DNA of 13,346 nucleotides from an uncultured Blautia sp. (GTDB lineage: Bacteria; Bacillota; Clostridia; Lachnospirales; Lachnospiraceae): positions 1 to 13,346 of the forward strand of contig CALIZJ010000113.1 in assembly GCA_938028845.1 (NCBI GenBank). Direction: 5' to 3'. A program made the translations under genes and the position numbers. The notes below the pieces were generated by a model. That model was not told the origin of the DNA and searched no databases. It worked only from the letters and a program-made list of their open reading frames with translations. Numbering within the stretch: position 1 is the stretch's first letter; every line of letters begins with the position of its first letter. This document shows positions 13,323 through 13,346 of the stretch, piece by piece.

Positions 13323-13346
13323 TCTGACTTCACCTCTTTCGTAAAA

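Noticed and set aside
1..13346. CRISPR array, tRNA, rRNA, insertion sequence or phage attachment site
   Set aside because: I saw no regularly spaced repeats, tRNA-like cloverleaf, rRNA stretch, transposase or flanking direct repeats.

Overview
The window looks like a piece of a low-to-mid GC Firmicutes genome, most likely a Clostridia/Lachnospiraceae-type gut anaerobe. I infer this from strong AGGAGG-type ribosome binding sites, tight same-strand gene spacing, and the combination of a TagG-type exporter, LicD proteins and a secreted glycoside-hydrolase-like protein. No rRNA or marker gene is present to fix the species. Bases 1-29 are not genomic: they match the Illumina TruSeq read-2 adapter, so the left end is a contig edge with untrimmed adapter. 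The adapter cuts off the first gene.

Layout. Minus strand, 30-936: the first 40 codons of an ABC exporter ATPase, preceded by its TagG/Wzm-type permease (teichoic acid or polysaccharide export). A 245-bp divergent intergenic region follows, with a promoter and two leader hairpins for the exporter and a weaker promoter candidate for the plus-strand gene. Plus strand, 1182-2447: a membrane acyltransferase with a long charged tail, ending in a terminator that overlaps its stop codon. 2494-4398: a secreted DUF5722-like, TIM-barrel-type protein with a very acidic linker, followed by a large hairpin. 4556-11942: a five-gene plus-strand cluster that looks like an operon. It encodes a TagD-like cytidylyltransferase fused to a degenerate Gfo/Idh/MocA-type domain, a LicD phosphotransferase with a TPR-like C-terminal half, a second LicD-like protein whose Asp motif is lost, an acetolactate-synthase-like thiamine diphosphate enzyme, and a short-chain dehydrogenase/reductase. 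An extended -10 promoter inside a 28-bp inverted repeat precedes it, and a strong terminator closes it. Minus strand, 12084-13322: a DUF4405-like cytochrome-b-type membrane protein preceded by a small secreted or membrane-anchored protein, probably unrelated to the glycan genes.

How the genes may work together (inference). The cluster has what is needed to make a small alcohol or sugar derivative (ThDP enzyme plus reductase), activate a phosphorylated alcohol with CTP (TagD domain) and transfer the phospho-alcohol to a glycan (LicD). The neighbouring exporter, acyltransferase and secreted barrel protein would export, acylate and trim the same polymer. The chemistry of the decoration cannot be read from the sequence. 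The fused dehydrogenase domain and the inactive-looking LicD paralogue make this locus unlike a textbook teichoic acid or phosphocholine locus, and it is the best candidate here for something undescribed.
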